From positions 679,152 to 743,151 of the forward strand of contig NZ_JAAOZF010000001.1 of assembly GCF_011759705.1 (NCBI RefSeq): a DNA stretch of 64,000 nt, read 5' to 3'. Source of the DNA: Microbacterium ulmi. Lineage in GTDB: Bacteria > Actinomycetota > Actinomycetes > Actinomycetales > Microbacteriaceae. Under the pieces are notes generated by a model. The model saw nothing but the letters and a program-made list of their open reading frames with translations, ran no database searches and was not told the DNA's origin. The number at the start of each line of letters is the position of its first letter. Position 1 is the stretch's first letter. The translations under genes were made by a program, and so were the position numbers. Below, piece by piece: positions 50,631-59,501 of this stretch.

Positions 50631-51002
50631 TCAGTGCGCCTGAAGCACGGCCCAGGAGATGAGGCTGTCGAGGCGGCGCACGTCGGCGCCCTTGCCCAGC
50701 TTGACCTTGATGTGTCCCGCGCGCGTCCATAGCTCGATCTCGGAGTTCCAGTCGAGCACGCCTGCGTTCTCGGACGACCACATGTTGATCGTCGAGTAGG
50801 GCAGCGAGTAGATCTCGACCTTCCTGCCCGTCATGCCCTGCGCGTCGCGCACGATGAGGCGCTTCGTCGTGAAGATCGCGGCGTCGCGGAAGGTCTTGAA
50901 GGCGGCGACCGGCTGCTCCCCTTCGGTGAGCAGGGGCATGACGTCGGCGGGGATCGGGATCTCCTGCTGGAGCGTCCAGTTCATGAGGAGTGCGGCTTCC
51001 AT
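50631..51002 (-). CDS. PH-domain protein (bacterial bPH type)
   Basis: 123-residue protein with a single bacterial pleckstrin-homology domain (YvbH/PF08000 type): GEQPVAAFKTFRDAAIFTTK, RLIVRDAQGMTGRKVEIYSL, PYSTINMWSSENAGVLDWNS and IKVKLGKGADVRRLDSLI. The ligand and role are unknown; relatives may bind membrane lipids or proteins. GGGAGGATG precedes the ATG at 51002, which I take as start. Confidence 0.88.
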   Translation of the reverse strand: MEAALLMNWTLQQEIPIPADVMPLLTEGEQPVAAFKTFRDAAIFTTKRLIVRDAQGMTGRKVEIYSLPYSTINMWSSENAGVLDWNSEIELWTRAGHIKVKLGKGADVRRLDSLISWAVLQAH

Positions 51003-51121
51003 GACACCATCCTCCCATTGTGGTCTGACCATAGACTGGATGCCGCGACGCATGGAGGACGGGGATCGGCCCACGGCGAACAGCGTTGCGGAATGTCGGA
51101 GGCCCGGAGAACACTGGCGCC

Positions 51122-51538
51122 ATGTCCAGTCTCAACCCCTACCTCTCCTTCCAGAACAACGCCCGCGAGGCGATGGAGTACTACCGTTCCGTCTTCGGAG
51201 GCGATCTGCAGGTCTCCACGTTCGGCGAGTTCCCCGGCATGACGCAGGTCCCTGCCGAGAACGATCTCGTCATGCACTCCCAGCTCACGACACCCGACGG
51301 CTTCGTCCTCATGGGCTCCGACACCCCCACCGGCATGTCGTACACGCCGCCCGCCGGCGTCTCGGTCTCGGTCAGCGGCGACGACGAGGCGAAACTCCAG
51401 GGCTTCTGGGACGCGCTCGCGGAGGGCGGGACGACCGTCATGCCCTTCGAGGTCCCGCCGTGGGGCGGCCGGTTCGGCATGCTCACCGACAGGTTCGGCA
51501 TCGACTGGATGGTCGCGTACAGCCCCGCGCAGCAGTAG
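51122..51538 (+). CDS. VOC superfamily protein (PhnB-like)
   Basis: 138-residue glyoxalase/bleomycin-resistance-fold protein of the PhnB/3-demethylubiquinone-like group. Conserved opening LNPYLSFQNNAREAMEYYRS then VFGG, and end PPWGGRFGMLTDRFGIDWMV, are almost diagnostic. Enzymatic activity is unproven for most members. ATG at 51122. A strong hairpin follows the stop. Confidence 0.93.
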   Translation: MSSLNPYLSFQNNAREAMEYYRSVFGGDLQVSTFGEFPGMTQVPAENDLVMHSQLTTPDGFVLMGSDTPTGMSYTPPAGVSVSVSGDDEAKLQGFWDALAEGGTTVMPFEVPPWGGRFGMLTDRFGIDWMVAYSPAQQ

Positions 51539-51550
51539 CGCGCCGGCCAG

Positions 51551-51592
51551 GGCTGCGGCATCCCGATCCGTCGGCGACGGGATGCCGCAGCC
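51551..51592 (+). terminator. Terminator hairpin after VOC gene
   Basis: 15-bp perfect arms GGCTGCGGCATCCCG (51551-51565) and its complement (51578-51592) around a 12-nt loop, 12 bp after the stop. The stem contains the GGCATCC/GGATGCC motif. Confidence 0.75.
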
Positions 51593-51596
51593 CGCG

Positions 51597-51602
51597 TAGG
51601 CT
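51597..51602 (+). promoter_or_regulatory. -10 hexamer of small membrane protein gene (leaderless)
   Basis: TAGGCT, 6 nt before the ATG at 51609 and directly after the VOC terminator. Confidence 0.55.
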
Positions 51603-51608
51603 GACGGC

Positions 51609-51833
51609 ATGACGGAGCCCCGCACAGGCTGGCCGAGGGGACGCATCGGCTGGATCATCGGCACGGTCGTGCTGATCGTGCTCGGCGTCGTCGTCGGGCT
51701 GATCCTGCAGAGCGTGTTCCTCGGCCTGACGATCGCAGTCATCATCTCGATCGGCTGGCTCATCGCGTACGAGTCGTGGCGCGGCAAGGCGCCCGGGCTC
51801 GACGATCCCTTCGACGACGGGGCCCAGCTGTAG
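51609..51833 (+). CDS. Small two-helix membrane protein
   Basis: 74 residues with two membrane helices, IGWIIGTVVLIVLGVVVGLI and LGLTIAVIISIGWLIAY, and an acidic C-terminal tail (DDPFDDGAQL). No family recognised. Leaderless start supported by the hexamer at 51597. Followed by the DUF1918 gene. Confidence 0.78.
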   Translation: MTEPRTGWPRGRIGWIIGTVVLIVLGVVVGLILQSVFLGLTIAVIISIGWLIAYESWRGKAPGLDDPFDDGAQL

Positions 51834-51886
51834 CGCTACCGGCGAGCCGACCGGCGTCGTATCGTGAGGCGCAGGAGGTGATCGAC

Positions 51887-52072
51887 ATGCAAGCCACCGT
51901 CGGCGATCGCGTCGTCATCCACGGACGTTCCGTCGGGGCTCCGGAGCGCTCCGGCGAGGTGATCGAGATCCGCGGTCACGAAGACACTCCGCTGCTCGTC
52001 GTCCGCTACGACGACGGCCACGAGGCGATCCTCTCGCCGGGGAGCGACTGCGAAGTCCGGCACGCGTCCTGA
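51887..52072 (+). CDS. DUF1918 domain protein
   Basis: 61-residue SH3-like small protein of the DUF1918 family, common and uncharacterised in actinobacteria. Core GDRVVIHGRSVGAPERSGEV and PLLVVRYDDGHEAILSPGSD. CAGGAGGTG lies 7 nt before the ATG. The final codons (HAS and TGA) are the first unit of an 18-bp tandem array. Confidence 0.93.
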   Translation: MQATVGDRVVIHGRSVGAPERSGEVIEIRGHEDTPLLVVRYDDGHEAILSPGSDCEVRHAS

Positions 52073-52231
52073 GCACCGCACGCATCCTGAGCACCGCACG
52101 CGTCCTGAGCACCGTACGCGTCCTGAGCACCGTACGCGTCCTGAGCACCGCACGCGTCCTGAGCACCGTACGCGTCCTGAGCACCGCACGCGTCCTGAGC
52201 ACCGTACGCATCCTGAGCACCGCACGCGTCC
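52061..52231. repeat. 18-bp tandem array starting in the DUF1918 stop codon
   Basis: Nine full units of YACGCRTCCTGAGCACCG plus a partial tenth, starting at 52061 and spaced exactly 18 bp. Variation is confined to base 1 (C or T) and base 6 (G or A). The first unit carries the last three codons and the stop of DUF1918. All units keep a TGA in the same frame. The rest of the spacer to 52385 shows no further feature. Confidence 0.97.
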
Positions 52232-52385
52232 CGCACGCACACCGCGATCAGGCGCGTGCCGGTTTCGGGAGCCGAGCGGGCCAGGGTCGGCGACGCCTGA
52301 GCCCGCGGCCCTGACGGGATCGACACCCGTGCAGGAGACCGCGGGCCCGGCATCCGTCTGCGAGGCGCAGCGACCGCGAGTCCTG

Positions 52386-53198
52386 TCAGGCCACGGGCTG
52401 CTGCAGCTCTGTGACCCACTCGGACTGCGGCAGCGGCTCGCTCTCGAGGTAGACCTCGCGGCACGCCCCGACGAACCGGTGCCCCGCTGCGGCGATCGCC
52501 TGCGAGAACTCGTTCCAGGCTCGACCGATGCCGGGCATGTCGCCACGGTAGGTCGTGACGGCCGCGCGCTCGATGGCGGGCAGTTCGACGATCGCATACC
52601 CGTCGCCCTCTCGCGGGTCGTCGCCCGCGAGCATCGAGACGGTGACCCGCAGGTCCTCGCTGCCCTCGACCTCCTCGTACCAGAAGATGCCGGGCTCGCG
52701 GTACTCGACGCCTGCCGCGTCGAGCGCCGCGATCAGCGGCGGGAGGATCTCGTCGACCAGCGGAGTGACGTTCTCCGGCCCCATTCCCCGCGCTATGCCG
52801 CTCGCGGCATATACCGTGACGGGCTCGATGCGGCGATACTCGATGCTTGTCATGAGAGGTGCTCCTTCCAGCGTGGAGAGTCGCGCGTCCAGGCGCGAGA
52901 GCCGGGCTGCGTCGTCGGCGAGGGATGCCGCGAGCTCCGCGCGACGCCGGACCAGGACGCTGCGCAGCGTCGCGGTCCCGTCGTCGGCACGGAGCACGGC
53001 GGCGGCATCCTCCAGCGAGCACCCGAGATCGCGCAGCTCGACGATCCGCAGCAGCTCGCCCAGCTGCGACTCGTGGTAGAGCCGGTATCCCGAGTGCACG
53101 TCGACACGCGCGGGCGTGAGGAGCCCGATCGCGTCGTAGTGTCGCAGCATCCGCACGCTCACGTGCCCGAAGGCCGCGAACTCTCCGATGGTGTACAT
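52386..53198 (-). CDS. MerR family regulator with GyrI-like effector domain
   Basis: 270 residues. MerR HTH at the N-terminus (YTIGEFAAFGHVSVRMLRHY) followed by wing and dimer coiled coil (about 75-115). Then a GyrI/Bacterial effector-binding domain (about 125-270; YRRIEPVTVYAASGIARGMG and WNEFSQAIAAAGHRFVGACR). This layout resembles BmrR/TipA-type multidrug sensors. Probably activates its own or the divergent gene through the operator at 53215-53239. Confidence 0.93.
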   Translation of the reverse strand: MYTIGEFAAFGHVSVRMLRHYDAIGLLTPARVDVHSGYRLYHESQLGELLRIVELRDLGCSLEDAAAVLRADDGTATLRSVLVRRRAELAASLADDAARLSRLDARLSTLEGAPLMTSIEYRRIEPVTVYAASGIARGMGPENVTPLVDEILPPLIAALDAAGVEYREPGIFWYEEVEGSEDLRVTVSMLAGDDPREGDGYAIVELPAIERAAVTTYRGDMPGIGRAWNEFSQAIAAAGHRFVGACREVYLESEPLPQSEWVTELQQPVA

Positions 53199-53214
53199 GG
53201 TGGAGACCACGTTC

Positions 53215-53239
53215 GACCATGACACAGTGGAAGGGTCAA
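53215..53239 (-). promoter_or_regulatory. MerR-type operator and promoter
   Basis: On the minus strand TTGACC (53234-53239) is a -35 element followed by a dyad GACC..CCAC-TGT-GTCATGG..GGTC-like arrangement covering 53215-53237. A long dyad spacer inside the promoter is typical of MerR targets. The opposite gene begins 115 bp further on. Confidence 0.6.
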
Positions 53240-53353
53240 GCGATATCCGCGGCCGCCACGAACGCTCGCCATGGGCCGCGATGTCACATCCGGGGCGCCT
53301 GCCTGGTCTTCGCATCGAGGGGCGCGAAGCGCCGGAGAGAGAGGATCGGCTGC

Positions 53354-54097
53354 ATGAGGATCGCGGTCGCAGGAGGAACGGGAGTCGTCGGCGCGCACGT
53401 CGTCGAGGCGGCACGCAGGGACGGTCACGATGTCACGGTGCTCTCACGAGGCCACGGCGTCGACCTCGTCACCGAGGACGGTCTCGCAGCGGCGCTCGAC
53501 GGCGTCGAGGCCGTGGTCGACACGGCCAACGTCACGAGCCTGTCGGCGCGCACGTCGACCGGGTTCTTCACGGCGGCGACGGGCAACCTCCTGCGCGAGG
53601 CCGCACGCGCAGGCGTCGGGCATCTCGTGCTGCTGTCGATCGTCGGGATCGACAGGATCCCGTACGACTACTACGCGGGCAAGCTCGCGCAGGAGCGGGT
53701 CGTCGAGCGGTCCGACGTGCCGTGGACGATCATGCGGGCCACGCAGTTCCACGAGTTCGCCGGGCAGATGTTCGCGCGGGCGAAGGCGGGCCCGCTGCAC
53801 ATCGCGCCCCGCGCACGCGTCCAGCCCGTCGCGGCGGCCGAGGTCGGCGCTCGGCTCGCCCGGATCGCGGCGTCGCCCGCGCAGGGTCGATCCGAGGACT
53901 TCGGGGGACCGCGAGAAGAGCGTCTCGAAGACATGGTGCGCGCCTACGCACAGCGCACGGGACACCGCGGCTGGATCCCTGCCGTCTCCCTGCCGGGCGC
54001 GCAGATGAAGGGCATGCGGACGGGGCTCGCGCTGCCAGGCCCGGATGCCGTGCTCGGCCGTCAGACGTTCGCGGAGTGGCTCGCGGCGCTCGGCTGA
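53354..54097 (+). CDS. NAD(P)-binding SDR-like protein (NmrA/atypical)
   Basis: 247 residues. Rossmann motif GGTGVVGAHVVEAARRDGH at about 8-26, then VVDTANVTSLS, the SDR5/NmrA-like YDYYAGKLAQERVVERS (YxxxK) and VPWTIMRATQFHEFAGQMF. Such proteins are atypical reductases or redox sensors. Divergent from MerR, so possibly under its control. The last 37 bp overlap the 3' end of the convergent membrane-protein gene. Confidence 0.9.
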   Translation: MRIAVAGGTGVVGAHVVEAARRDGHDVTVLSRGHGVDLVTEDGLAAALDGVEAVVDTANVTSLSARTSTGFFTAATGNLLREAARAGVGHLVLLSIVGIDRIPYDYYAGKLAQERVVERSDVPWTIMRATQFHEFAGQMFARAKAGPLHIAPRARVQPVAAAEVGARLARIAASPAQGRSEDFGGPREERLEDMVRAYAQRTGHRGWIPAVSLPGAQMKGMRTGLALPGPDAVLGRQTFAEWLAALG

Positions 54098-54726
54098 TCG
54101 GCGCGGGCGGAACCACGGGAACCGGCATCCGCGTCGCCACGAGCGGCATCCAGCCGGCGGAACGGGATCGCCGCCCCGATCATCAGCACGATCATGAGCG
54201 ATCCTGCGAGCAGCATGACCCACGCTCCGCGGGGAGTCGTCACCGCGAGCCGAGCCCCTCCGACGAGAGGGACGGATGCGACGACCCCCGCGATGAGGAC
54301 GATCGCGAGCAGACCGCAGACGATCCGGCCCCACGTCGGTCTGCCGCCCGCCGCGTACCCGCCCGCGAGCCCGCCGAGCGCGACGCCGACCGCGCCGCCG
54401 CCGAGGCCCGTCGTGACGAACAGCCACAGCTGACCGGGCAGCAGCATCGGGAACACCGCGAAGGCGAGCACGGCGGCGGCGCACCAGCCCAGCGCGATGC
54501 GCCCCCTGCGCTCATGAGCGTCGATGATGGTCGCCGCCCCCAGCGCGGCCCCCGCGACGACCCCCGGCAGGAGGATGCCGATGAACGTGCCCACCCAGTT
54601 CACGCCCGTCGCGCTCCCGCTGATCTCGGCCATGTACGAGCGCAGGCTCGCGGACCACGCCAGCCCGCAGATCGCACCGATCGCGATCCGCACCCCGATG
54701 CGCGACGTGACCGGCACGGCGCTCAC
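54061..54726 (-). CDS. Multi-pass membrane protein
   Basis: 221 residues with six predicted membrane segments, such as IGAICGLAWSASL, TFIGILLPGVVAGAALGA, LFVTTGLGGGAVGVALGGLA and MLLAGSLMIVLMIGAAIP, and a hydrophilic tail. No family recognised. GTG start overlaps the stop of the next upstream gene (GTGA), so they form a two-gene operon. Its 3' end is antisense to the SDR gene for 37 bp. Confidence 0.75.
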   Translation of the reverse strand: MSAVPVTSRIGVRIAIGAICGLAWSASLRSYMAEISGSATGVNWVGTFIGILLPGVVAGAALGAATIIDAHERRGRIALGWCAAAVLAFAVFPMLLPGQLWLFVTTGLGGGAVGVALGGLAGGYAAGGRPTWGRIVCGLLAIVLIAGVVASVPLVGGARLAVTTPRGAWVMLLAGSLMIVLMIGAAIPFRRLDAARGDADAGSRGSARADQPSAASHSANV

Positions 54727-55379
54727 GACGCGCCTCCCTCGGCCGCGACGGCCGGGCTCGAGCGCCGGGGCGCGGCATCCGTCGCCCATCGCAGCATCGC
54801 CCAGCCCAGCAGTGCGAACAGCAGTAGCCACGTGCCGATCGCGACGCGCCCGAGGACGAACCCGCCGGCGAGCGCAGGCGTCATCGGGACGAACACCCAG
54901 ATGCCGATGGCGAGCACGACCCAGCGCCAGACTCCCGCGAGCACCCTGGCGCGCACCGCTGCGACCCCCAGCAGGACGAGCGCGACGCCGCTGAGCAGGC
55001 TCAGGGTGCCGTACCCCACGTCGATCCACACGAGGTCGTCGGACGGATACGGAGCGCCGTTGCCCGAGATGACGACGAGCTCCCACACGCCGAGCATCGC
55101 CATCGTCGCGGCCGCTGACAGCCCCGCCGCGTCGGCGAAGCGCCCACGGCCTGCGAAGCCCGCGCGCCAGAACGCCCACAGCGCGACGGCCGTCAGCACG
55201 TGGTGGATTCCGAATGCGACCTGCACCACCACGAAGCCCGTCGGCGACAGCGGGTAGTTGAACACGTCCGGCGACGCGGCCGGCGGGACGACGAGGAGGA
55301 ACACCGCTCCCGCCACTCCCGTCACCCCCGCGACGACGGCGGCCCAGCCGCCGATCCGTGCCATCCGTCGAGCGTCCAT
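54723..55379 (-). CDS. Multi-pass membrane protein
   Basis: 218 residues, six predicted membrane segments (WAAVVAGVTGVAGAVFLL, VVVQVAFGIHHVLTAVALW, MAMLGVWELVVISG and others). A His in FGIHHVLT is notable inside a helix. No family recognised with confidence. GGGAGACAG precedes the ATG. Operon with the following membrane protein; divergent from the LuxR-type regulator. Confidence 0.75.
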   Translation of the reverse strand: MDARRMARIGGWAAVVAGVTGVAGAVFLLVVPPAASPDVFNYPLSPTGFVVVQVAFGIHHVLTAVALWAFWRAGFAGRGRFADAAGLSAAATMAMLGVWELVVISGNGAPYPSDDLVWIDVGYGTLSLLSGVALVLLGVAAVRARVLAGVWRWVVLAIGIWVFVPMTPALAGGFVLGRVAIGTWLLLFALLGWAMLRWATDAAPRRSSPAVAAEGGAS

Positions 55380-55467
55380 GATCTGTCTCCCTTCGTCCCT
55401 GAGGCGACGATAGGATCGGCGGCATCCCGCGGGCATCCGTGGATCCACGCAATTGCCGGGAGATGCG

Positions 55468-56934
55468 ATGCGTTCGGCTTCGGAGGCGCGGACAGGGGAT
55501 GCCGTCGTGCAGGCCCGCAGGCACCTCGACCTCGCGAGGACGCAGGCGCGCGGCGGATCGCTCGAGCGCGCGTGGCAGGCATGCCTCGACGCTGCGGCGA
55601 TCGCACGCACGCTGGGGGATGCCGAGCTCCTCGCCGAGGCGGCGACCGCCCTCTCGGACCCCTCCGTCATGTGGAGGAGCGCCGCGGCACGTCAGGCCCT
55701 CTGTCTCGAGTCGCTCGCGATGCTGGGGCCCGCTGCGGCGGACGGCGGCGAGCCGCAGCGCCGACGCGAGGCCCGTGATCTCGTGCGGACCCACCTCGAG
55801 GGGCTCTCCACGGGGTGGGCGGAGCGGATCGTCCCCGCCGAGCCCGTCGACGGAGCCGACGCCGAGCGCCGCTTCGCGGTCCTGCAGACGGCCTACCTCC
55901 GATCGATCGGGCCGGCCGGCGTCTCGGATCGTCTCGCGCTCGCCTACGAGGCCATCCGCCTCGGCGGCGCGGCGGCGGACGACCACATCCTCGCGTGGGG
56001 CTGGCACTGGCGTGCGGACGCCCTGGAGCAGCTGGGGCTGCGCATCGACTTCGACCGCGCCGTCGACGAGCTCGGCGCCGTCGTCGAGCGGATGGCCTCG
56101 CCCGTGTGGTCGTGGCGGGCGGCTGCGATCCGCGCGAGCATCGCTCTGCTGGAGGACCGCGTCGACGATGTCGGCCCCCTCGGAGAAGCGGCCCTCCACG
56201 CGGGGATGCGCGCGGGCGTCGACGATGCAGAGCTGTTCGACCTCATCCTCCGCAGCGCGCTCGCCCGTCGCACGCACGTGGGGCTCGAGGCGGTCGAGCG
56301 GGAGGTCCGCGCCCTGATCGCCGACGCTCCCCCGTTCGCCCGCGGGTGGCTCGCCGAGATCCTCCTCGCCGACGGGCGCGTCGGCGAGGCCGTCGACATC
56401 CTGCACGACCTCGCCCGGCACCTCGACGAGATCCCCGAGAACGTCCACGAGTGGCTCGTGGGTCACGCGGCGCTCGCGGAGCTCGCGATCGCCGGCGGGG
56501 ACCGCGAGACGGCGGCGCGGCTGCTCGGATTGCTGCGCCCGGTCGCGCACCTTCACGCGACGGGGCCTTCGACCACGCCCTACGGCGGGCCCGTCGCGCT
56601 TCCGCTCGCGAGGCTCAGCGCCTTCCTCGGCGACGGCGAGTCCGCCGCACGGTACGCCGCCGACGCGCTCTCGCGTGCGGAGGCGATGGGAGCTCCGTGG
56701 TTCGCGGCATCCGCTCGCGCGCTCGTCTCCCCCGGGCGGGGCGCGCTCGCCCCGCTGTCGGCGCGCGAGGCCGAGATCGCCCGCCTCGTCGCTCGGGGCC
56801 GCACGAATCGCGAGATCGCGACGCAGTTGTTCCTGTCGGAGCGCACGGTCGAGCAGCACGTCCGCAGCACCCTGCACAAGCTGGGGCTCCCGAATCGCGC
56901 CGCCGTCGCGGCGTGGGTCGTCGAGAGGTCGTGA
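55468..56934 (+). CDS. LuxR-family transcriptional regulator, TPR-like
   Basis: 488 residues. The C-terminal LuxR HTH spans about 425-488: [40 protein letters not shown] and [14 protein letters not shown]. The preceding ~400 residues are helical and repeat-like, resembling the TPR/SARP-type sensor part of LAL regulators, but there is no Walker A ATPase. ATG at 55468 after GGGAG. Divergent from two membrane proteins, which are possible targets. Confidence 0.9.
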   Translation: MRSASEARTGDAVVQARRHLDLARTQARGGSLERAWQACLDAAAIARTLGDAELLAEAATALSDPSVMWRSAAARQALCLESLAMLGPAAADGGEPQRRREARDLVRTHLEGLSTGWAERIVPAEPVDGADAERRFAVLQTAYLRSIGPAGVSDRLALAYEAIRLGGAAADDHILAWGWHWRADALEQLGLRIDFDRAVDELGAVVERMASPVWSWRAAAIRASIALLEDRVDDVGPLGEAALHAGMRAGVDDAELFDLILRSALARRTHVGLEAVEREVRALIADAPPFARGWLAEILLADGRVGEAVDILHDLARHLDEIPENVHEWLVGHAALAELAIAGGDRETAARLLGLLRPVAHLHATGPSTTPYGGPVALPLARLSAFLGDGESAARYAADALSRAEAMGAPWFAASARALVSPGRGALAPLSAREAEIARLVARGRTNREIATQLFLSERTVEQHVRSTLHKLGLPNRAAVAAWVVERS

Positions 56935-56947
56935 GGCGCGGGCGTCG

Positions 56948-57583
56948 TCAGCGGACGGCGCGGGCCAGGTTCGCCTCGAGCTCTTCCGCGGTCTGCGCGA
57001 CGACGTACGCCGGCTGATCGCGCTCGACCCGCCAGCTCTCGCTCAGCGGTCCGACGACGACCGTGTCGAAGCCGAACGCGTCGTACAGCCCCGTCACGAG
57101 CTCGATCGCCTCGGGGAAGTCGCTGGCCGTCGCGAGCGCGCGTCTGCGCGGCGCCCCTGCGGGCGACCCCTGCGTGAGGATCTCGCCGGAGCGGATGTGA
57201 TTGAACGCCTTCACGACCTTCGACGTCGCCAGATGCTCCTGCAGCAGCCCCGACGTCGTCGCGCGCTTCTCGTCCAGCTCGGCGATGCGCCCGTCGCGCT
57301 CCCAGTAGTAGTTGCCCGTGTCGAGCACGATCTTGCCGGCGAGCGGCTCGACGGGGATGTCGGCGAGTGCCCTGAGCGGCACCGTCACGACGACGAAGTC
57401 CGCCGTCGCGGCCGCCTCCTCGGGTGTCGCGGCCGAGGCGGCGGGGCCGAGCTCGGCGACGAGGTCCGCGAGCGTCTCCGGTCCTCGGGAGTTGCTCAGG
57501 ACCACCTCATACCCGCGGTCGACGAGCCCGCGAGCCAGGGTCGCGCCGATGTGTCCCGATCCGATGAATCCCACGCGTGTCAT
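56948..57583 (-). CDS. NAD(P)-binding oxidoreductase (NpdG/F420 reductase-like)
   Basis: 211-residue Rossmann protein of the NADPH-dependent F420 reductase-like group. Dinucleotide motif FIGSGHIGATLARGLVDRGY at about 5-24, then LSNSRGPETLADLV, VVVTVPLRALADIP, VLDTGNYYWERDG and KAFNHIRSGEIL. The last three resemble F420H2:NADP oxidoreductase segments. The true cofactor is uncertain. ATG at 57583. Hairpins at 57653-57714 lie upstream. Confidence 0.88.
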   Translation of the reverse strand: MTRVGFIGSGHIGATLARGLVDRGYEVVLSNSRGPETLADLVAELGPAASAATPEEAAATADFVVVTVPLRALADIPVEPLAGKIVLDTGNYYWERDGRIAELDEKRATTSGLLQEHLATSKVVKAFNHIRSGEILTQGSPAGAPRRRALATASDFPEAIELVTGLYDAFGFDTVVVGPLSESWRVERDQPAYVVAQTAEELEANLARAVR

Positions 57584-57652
57584 GTCACGGTGCAAGTCCG
57601 CCGTGCGCCGCGGCATTCCCCGTGCGACATCCGGAGTCATCGACGACGGTCT

Positions 57653-57714
57653 CACGGCACACGACGGGGTGAGGAGACCTCACCGTGCCGTGGTCCTCCT
57701 CGCGGAAGAGGAGG
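57653..57714. promoter_or_regulatory. Nested and adjacent hairpins between AKR and NAD(P)-binding genes
   Basis: CACGGCAC and GTGCCGTG (57653-57660, 57685-57692) enclose GGTGAGG/CCTCACC (57668-57674, 57678-57684). Immediately next is CCTCCTC/GAGGAGG (57695-57701, 57708-57714). Together they could terminate the AKR transcript or regulate the gene after it. Confidence 0.5.
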
Positions 57715-57782
57715 AGGCGGTGGACGAGCGCGCCTGGTCGCCGAGGGACTCGAAGGGAGTCGGCATCCCTCGACGCCGACCG

Positions 57783-58628
57783 CTACATCTCCTCGTGCGT
57801 GTCCGGGTCGCCGCCCCACAGGCGTCCGCGCTCGAGCGCAGAGATCGCGTCGAGCTCGTCATCGGTCAGCGTGAAGCCGAAGACGTCGGCGTTCTCGCGC
57901 TGTCGCGCGGAGTGGGACGACTTCGGGATCGGCGTCGAGCCGAGCTGCGTGTGCCAGCGCAGCACGACCTGCGTCGGGCTGACCCCGTGCGCCGCCGCGA
58001 GGTCGTCGACGACGGTCTCGGTGAGCAGTTCGCTGCGGCGCGCGAGCGGGCTCCAGCTCTCCGTGCGGATGCCGAGCCCCGCGTGGAACGCGCGCAGCCG
58101 CGCCTGCGGGAAGTACGGGTGCAGCTCGACCTGGTTGACGGCGGGCACGACGCCCGTCGCGTCGATGATCCTGGTCAGCATCGGCTCGGTGAAGTTCGAG
58201 ACGCCGATCGAGCGCACAAGGCCGCGATCGCGCAGCGCGACGAGCGCACGCCACGTGTCCACGTACTTGTCGACGCTCGGGTTCGGCCAGTGGATGAGAT
58301 GCAGGTCGAGGCGGTCGAGGCCGAGACGGCGCAGCGACGCCTCCGTGCTCGCGATGGCCTCGTCGTAGCCCTGCTCGCGCCCGGGGATCTTCGACACGAC
58401 GAGCAGCTCGTCCCTGTCGACGCCGAGGCGATCGCCGGCGCGGCGGACGGCCTCGCCCACCTCGCGCTCGTTCCCGTAGTTGACGGCGCTGTCGATGAGC
58501 CGATAGCCGACCTCGATCGCGGAGACGATCGAGGCGATCCCCTCTTCGTCACGGAGCTTGTAGGTGCCGAAGCCGAGCTCGGGGAAGGCGGAGCCGTCGT
58601 TGAGGGTCACGGAGGGAATCGTCAGCAT
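57783..58628 (-). CDS. Aldo/keto reductase
   Basis: 281-residue AKR barrel. Catalytic tetrad visible as Asp and Tyr in LIDSAVNYGNEREVG, Lys in VVSKIPG and His in LHLIHWPNP. C-terminal NADPH phosphate-site IPKSSHSARQRENADVFGF. Probably a 2,5-diketo-gluconate reductase-like or general carbonyl reductase. CAGGAT sits 6 nt before the ATG. Lies between the HAD and NAD(P)-binding genes on the same strand. Confidence 0.93.
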   Translation of the reverse strand: MLTIPSVTLNDGSAFPELGFGTYKLRDEEGIASIVSAIEVGYRLIDSAVNYGNEREVGEAVRRAGDRLGVDRDELLVVSKIPGREQGYDEAIASTEASLRRLGLDRLDLHLIHWPNPSVDKYVDTWRALVALRDRGLVRSIGVSNFTEPMLTRIIDATGVVPAVNQVELHPYFPQARLRAFHAGLGIRTESWSPLARRSELLTETVVDDLAAAHGVSPTQVVLRWHTQLGSTPIPKSSHSARQRENADVFGFTLTDDELDAISALERGRLWGGDPDTHEEM

Positions 58629-58682
58629 GACTCCATCCTGGCCCCCGGCGGCCGTCACGGCGGAATCGGCATCCGCTCGTCG

Positions 58683-59498
58683 TCAGCCGTCGATGAGCGC
58701 GCGGATCGTGGTCAGGACACCGAGCTCGGTGTTGGCGGGCGCCCGGAACCGTGCACGGGCGATCACCTCGGGGTGCGCGTTGTCCATCGCGTGCGACCAC
58801 TCCGCCGCGTCGAGCAGCTCGAGGTCGTTGAGGTAGTCGCCGAACGCGGCGGTCTGCGCGCGGTCGATGCCGAGCCTGGCCTGCAGCCGCTCGAGGGCCA
58901 CTCCCTTGTTGACCCCCTGGTTCATGACATCGATCCAGTGGTGGCCCGAGACGACCACCTGGTGTCCCGCGCGGAACACGTCGAGCTCCGGCGCGAGCCG
59001 CTCCGCCTCGTCGAAGTCGTAGATCGCGACCTTGAGGATCTGGTCGTCCGGCTCGAGCACGTCGTCGACGATCCGCAGCCGCTCGTAGTACTTCTCGGAC
59101 TCGGCGCGGAATGCGGCGTCCGCCCGCTCGATGTACGCCGACCGTTTGCCGCAGACGACGACGCCGAGGTCGTGCCCCGCGTCGCCGAGATCGCGCAGGC
59201 GCCCGACGAGCCGCGCGACGAAGCCGGCGTCGAGGGCGTCCGAGCTCAGCTCGACGTCGCCGCGCACGACGTACGCGCCGTTCTCGGCGATGTAGACCAT
59301 CTCGTCGTCGGGGGCGCGCGAGAACGACGCCTGGAGCGTCGCGAGCTGGCGGCCGCTCGCCGGCGCGAAGAGGATGCCGCGCTCGTGCAGCTCGTCCAGC
59401 AGCGGCCACAGCTCGTCGGGGATGCTTCCGGCCCCGTCGAGCAGCGTGCCGTCCATGTCCACGGCGATGAGTCGGATGTCGCGTGCAGCGTCGGTCAT
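58683..59498 (-). CDS. Cof-type HAD phosphatase
   Basis: 271-residue HAD-superfamily phosphatase of the Cof/YbiV type. Motif I DMDGTLLD at about 14-21, motif II SGRQ, motif III Lys in NKGVALERLQARLG, motif IV FGDYLNDLELLDAA. The C2 cap is present. These enzymes act on sugar phosphates; the neighbouring PTS makes a sugar phosphate substrate plausible. ATG with GGGGAGG in the duplicated leader sequence. Confidence 0.93.
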   Translation of the reverse strand: MTDAARDIRLIAVDMDGTLLDGAGSIPDELWPLLDELHERGILFAPASGRQLATLQASFSRAPDDEMVYIAENGAYVVRGDVELSSDALDAGFVARLVGRLRDLGDAGHDLGVVVCGKRSAYIERADAAFRAESEKYYERLRIVDDVLEPDDQILKVAIYDFDEAERLAPELDVFRAGHQVVVSGHHWIDVMNQGVNKGVALERLQARLGIDRAQTAAFGDYLNDLELLDAAEWSHAMDNAHPEVIARARFRAPANTELGVLTTIRALIDG

Positions 59499-59501
59499 GG
59501 C

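Noticed and set aside
52061..52231. 18-bp array as a CRISPR
   Set aside because: Units are directly joined without spacers and no cas genes are present.
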